Origin: RGIG8497 sp045593265
GTDB taxonomy: Bacteria > Bacillota > Clostridia > RGIG6154
Assembly (NCBI GenBank): GCA_045593265.1
Contig: JAZNWH010000089.1
Span: forward strand, 3,148-67,147
Direction of reading: 5' to 3'
DNA length: 64,000 nucleotides
Shown here: positions 63,362 through 64,000 of the stretch, piece by piece
How the letters are laid out: each line of letters opens with the position of its first letter
Position numbering within the stretch: the stretch's first letter is position 1
Translations under genes and position numbers: made by a program
The notes under the pieces: model-generated
What the model was told of the DNA's origin: nothing
What the model saw: only the letters and a program-made list of their open reading frames with translations
Databases searched by the model: none

Positions 63362-63390
63362 ATTATACCACCAAATGCAAATAAATGCAA
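63362..63390 (-). promoter_or_regulatory. Promoter of RNA A
   Basis: Minus strand TTGCAT (63385-63390), 17-base spacer, TATAAT (63362-63367) preceded by TGG (extended -10). Confidence 0.7.
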
Positions 63391-63481
63391 TAAAAATATC
63401 TTTTTTACATATTACATAGAATATTTTATAAAACTGACACTTGTCAACCAACACTTTTGCATAAAGTTTTCCCAAAAACAG

Positions 63482-63510
63482 TTGACAAAACAGATTATAT
63501 TCAGTATAAT
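63482..63510 (+). promoter_or_regulatory. Promoter of the antitoxin RNA
   Basis: TTGACA (63482-63487), 17-base spacer, TATAAT (63505-63510): full consensus, stronger than the toxin promoter, as expected for an antitoxin RNA. Confidence 0.8.
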
Positions 63511-63516
63511 GGACAT

Positions 63517-63605
63517 AGAAAAAAGGCAGTCCATCGAACGACTCGCCAAAATCAGAAACTAAAATTAGTCGCTACATTTGACGGTGTGGGCGACTAATTT
63601 GCTTT
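63517..63605 (+). ncRNA. Antisense antitoxin RNA of a type I toxin-antitoxin pair
   Basis: A short RNA running against the toxin mRNA. Its 5' part carries GTCCAT and CGAAC (63529-63539); the same sequences occur on this strand at 63716-63721 and 63736-63740, i.e. as complements of the toxin mRNA 5' end. It ends at the shared terminator (63562-63600) and is complementary to the toxin 3' end. This layout is that of the par/Fst family: convergent RNAs, repeats at both 5' ends and a common bidirectional terminator. Confidence 0.65.
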
Positions 63606-63607
63606 TA
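63561..63607. terminator. Shared bidirectional terminator of toxin and antitoxin
   Basis: AAATTAGTCGC / GCGACTAATTT 11-bp stem with a 17-base loop, T-rich on both strands. Confidence 0.75.
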
Positions 63608-63668
63608 TATCGAAAATTATCAAAAAGATAATTGTAAAAAACAATATTCTTAATAACATTTTTTCCAT
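63594..63668 (-). CDS. Putative type I toxin, small hydrophobic peptide
   Basis: A 24-residue peptide, 'MEKMLLRILFFTIIF' at its start, a single hydrophobic helix with a charged head and tail ending 'DIKAN'. It has a very strong AAGGGGGTGAT ribosome binding site, partly paired in a hairpin (CCATTA / TAATGG at 63687-63700, extended by CC with GG of the binding site). This is the usual make-up of type I membrane toxins. The sequence is not clearly Fst or TxpA; the call rests on peptide type plus the antisense RNA. Confidence 0.65.
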   Translation of the reverse strand: MEKMLLRILFFTIIFLIIFDIKAN

Positions 63669-63767
63669 AAAGCGATCACCCCCTTTCCATTATGTAATGG
63701 GGTTTGGGGCGAGCCGTCCATGTAATGTTCATTCCCGAACTGCCTATCGGATTTCTCCAACAAAGAT

Positions 63768-63796
63768 ATTATACAACATATTTTATATTATTTCAA
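63768..63796 (-). promoter_or_regulatory. Promoter of the toxin mRNA
   Basis: Minus strand TTGAAA (63791-63796), 17-base spacer, TATAAT (63768-63773). The leader to the toxin start would be about 95 bases. Confidence 0.65.
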
Positions 63797-64000
63797 CATC
63801 TTTTTACAAAACTCCAATGTTTTTTTATAAAAAAGAACAAGAGCTTTATAAAACTTTTGACAGTATATATAAAAGCTTTAATATTGTTTATAATGCTTGC
63901 AAATTTTCAACACCATAAACTATAATACATAAAAATGGACATATTTGCTCAATACAATTCAATTTTTCCGCGAGATTTCAATAAAAAGTTCGTTTCACAG
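63797..64000. other. Very AT-rich end of the window without a recognised gene
   Basis: Promoter-like strings on the plus strand: TTGACA (63857-63862), 16-base spacer, TAATAT (63879-63884), and a TATAAT near 63920. No convincing reading frame or hairpin terminator is seen before the window ends. Confidence 0.4.

Overview
The window is AT-rich DNA from a low-GC Gram-positive bacterium, most likely an uncultured gut-type member of the Clostridia. This is inferred from gene order (dcw cluster mraZ-rsmH-ftsL-PBP-murE-murF; rimP-nusA-ylxR-ylxQ-infB-rbfA-nrnA-truB-ribF; rplU-rpmA-obgE-nadD-yqeK-rsfS-leuS), strong AGGAGG-like ribosome binding sites, sigma-A promoters of the TTGACA-N17-TATAAT type, a YesMN two-component system and several AraC/LacI-controlled sugar loci. 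No rRNA, tRNA, CRISPR array, transposase or prophage gene was seen.

Layout. 1-4765: two glycyl radical enzyme genes (the first cut by the window edge) and two AraC regulators arranged as a mirror image. 4820-6829: a class I lysyl-tRNA synthetase carrying an extra C-terminal tRNA-binding domain. 7061-19609 (minus): division and cell-wall cluster from mraZ to ftsZ, without murD, murG, murC, murB or ftsA. 19829-22861: DtxR-like regulator and feoA-feoB-small Cys-rich protein, with two near-identical palindromic operators. 22903-26097: a beta-helix glycosidase-like protein and a DMT transporter facing an AraC regulator. 26083-28651: SipW-like peptidase, ABC exporter and a YdcZ-type protein. 28722-34835: L21 leader, rplU, rpmA, obgE, nadD, yqeK, rsfS, leuS. 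34895-36553: a structured RNA (6S-like), a DUF1292 gene, a membrane protein and a 49-residue membrane peptide. 36640-38861: rmlD-like gene and argH. 38924-48385 (minus): transporter, RNA methyltransferase and the ribF-to-rimP translation operon. 48647-52708: rpsT, a YesMN two-component system and a cation efflux protein. 53377-62610: LacI regulator, sugar isomerase and epimerase, then metallophosphoesterase, GH2, GH51 and PHP phosphoesterase, suggesting intracellular use of arabinose- and galactose-containing plant oligosaccharides. 62652-63796: an RNA-rich end with two tandem related small RNAs, an 83-residue protein gene and a type I toxin-antitoxin locus.

The most interesting parts are: (i) the two tandem rod-shaped RNAs at 62933-63390, each with its own promoter and terminator, the second terminator lying directly before the ribosome binding site of a small unknown gene; (ii) the type I toxin-antitoxin locus at 63482-63796, organised like par/Fst with shared repeats and a common bidirectional terminator; (iii) the hairpin-rich leader at 56815-57247, with two overlapping, mutually exclusive stems just before the start of a glycosidase operon; and (iv) the mirror-image glycyl radical enzyme loci, whose active-site loop does not fit the familiar subfamilies. 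All functional assignments come from reading the sequence and family knowledge; no database search was run.
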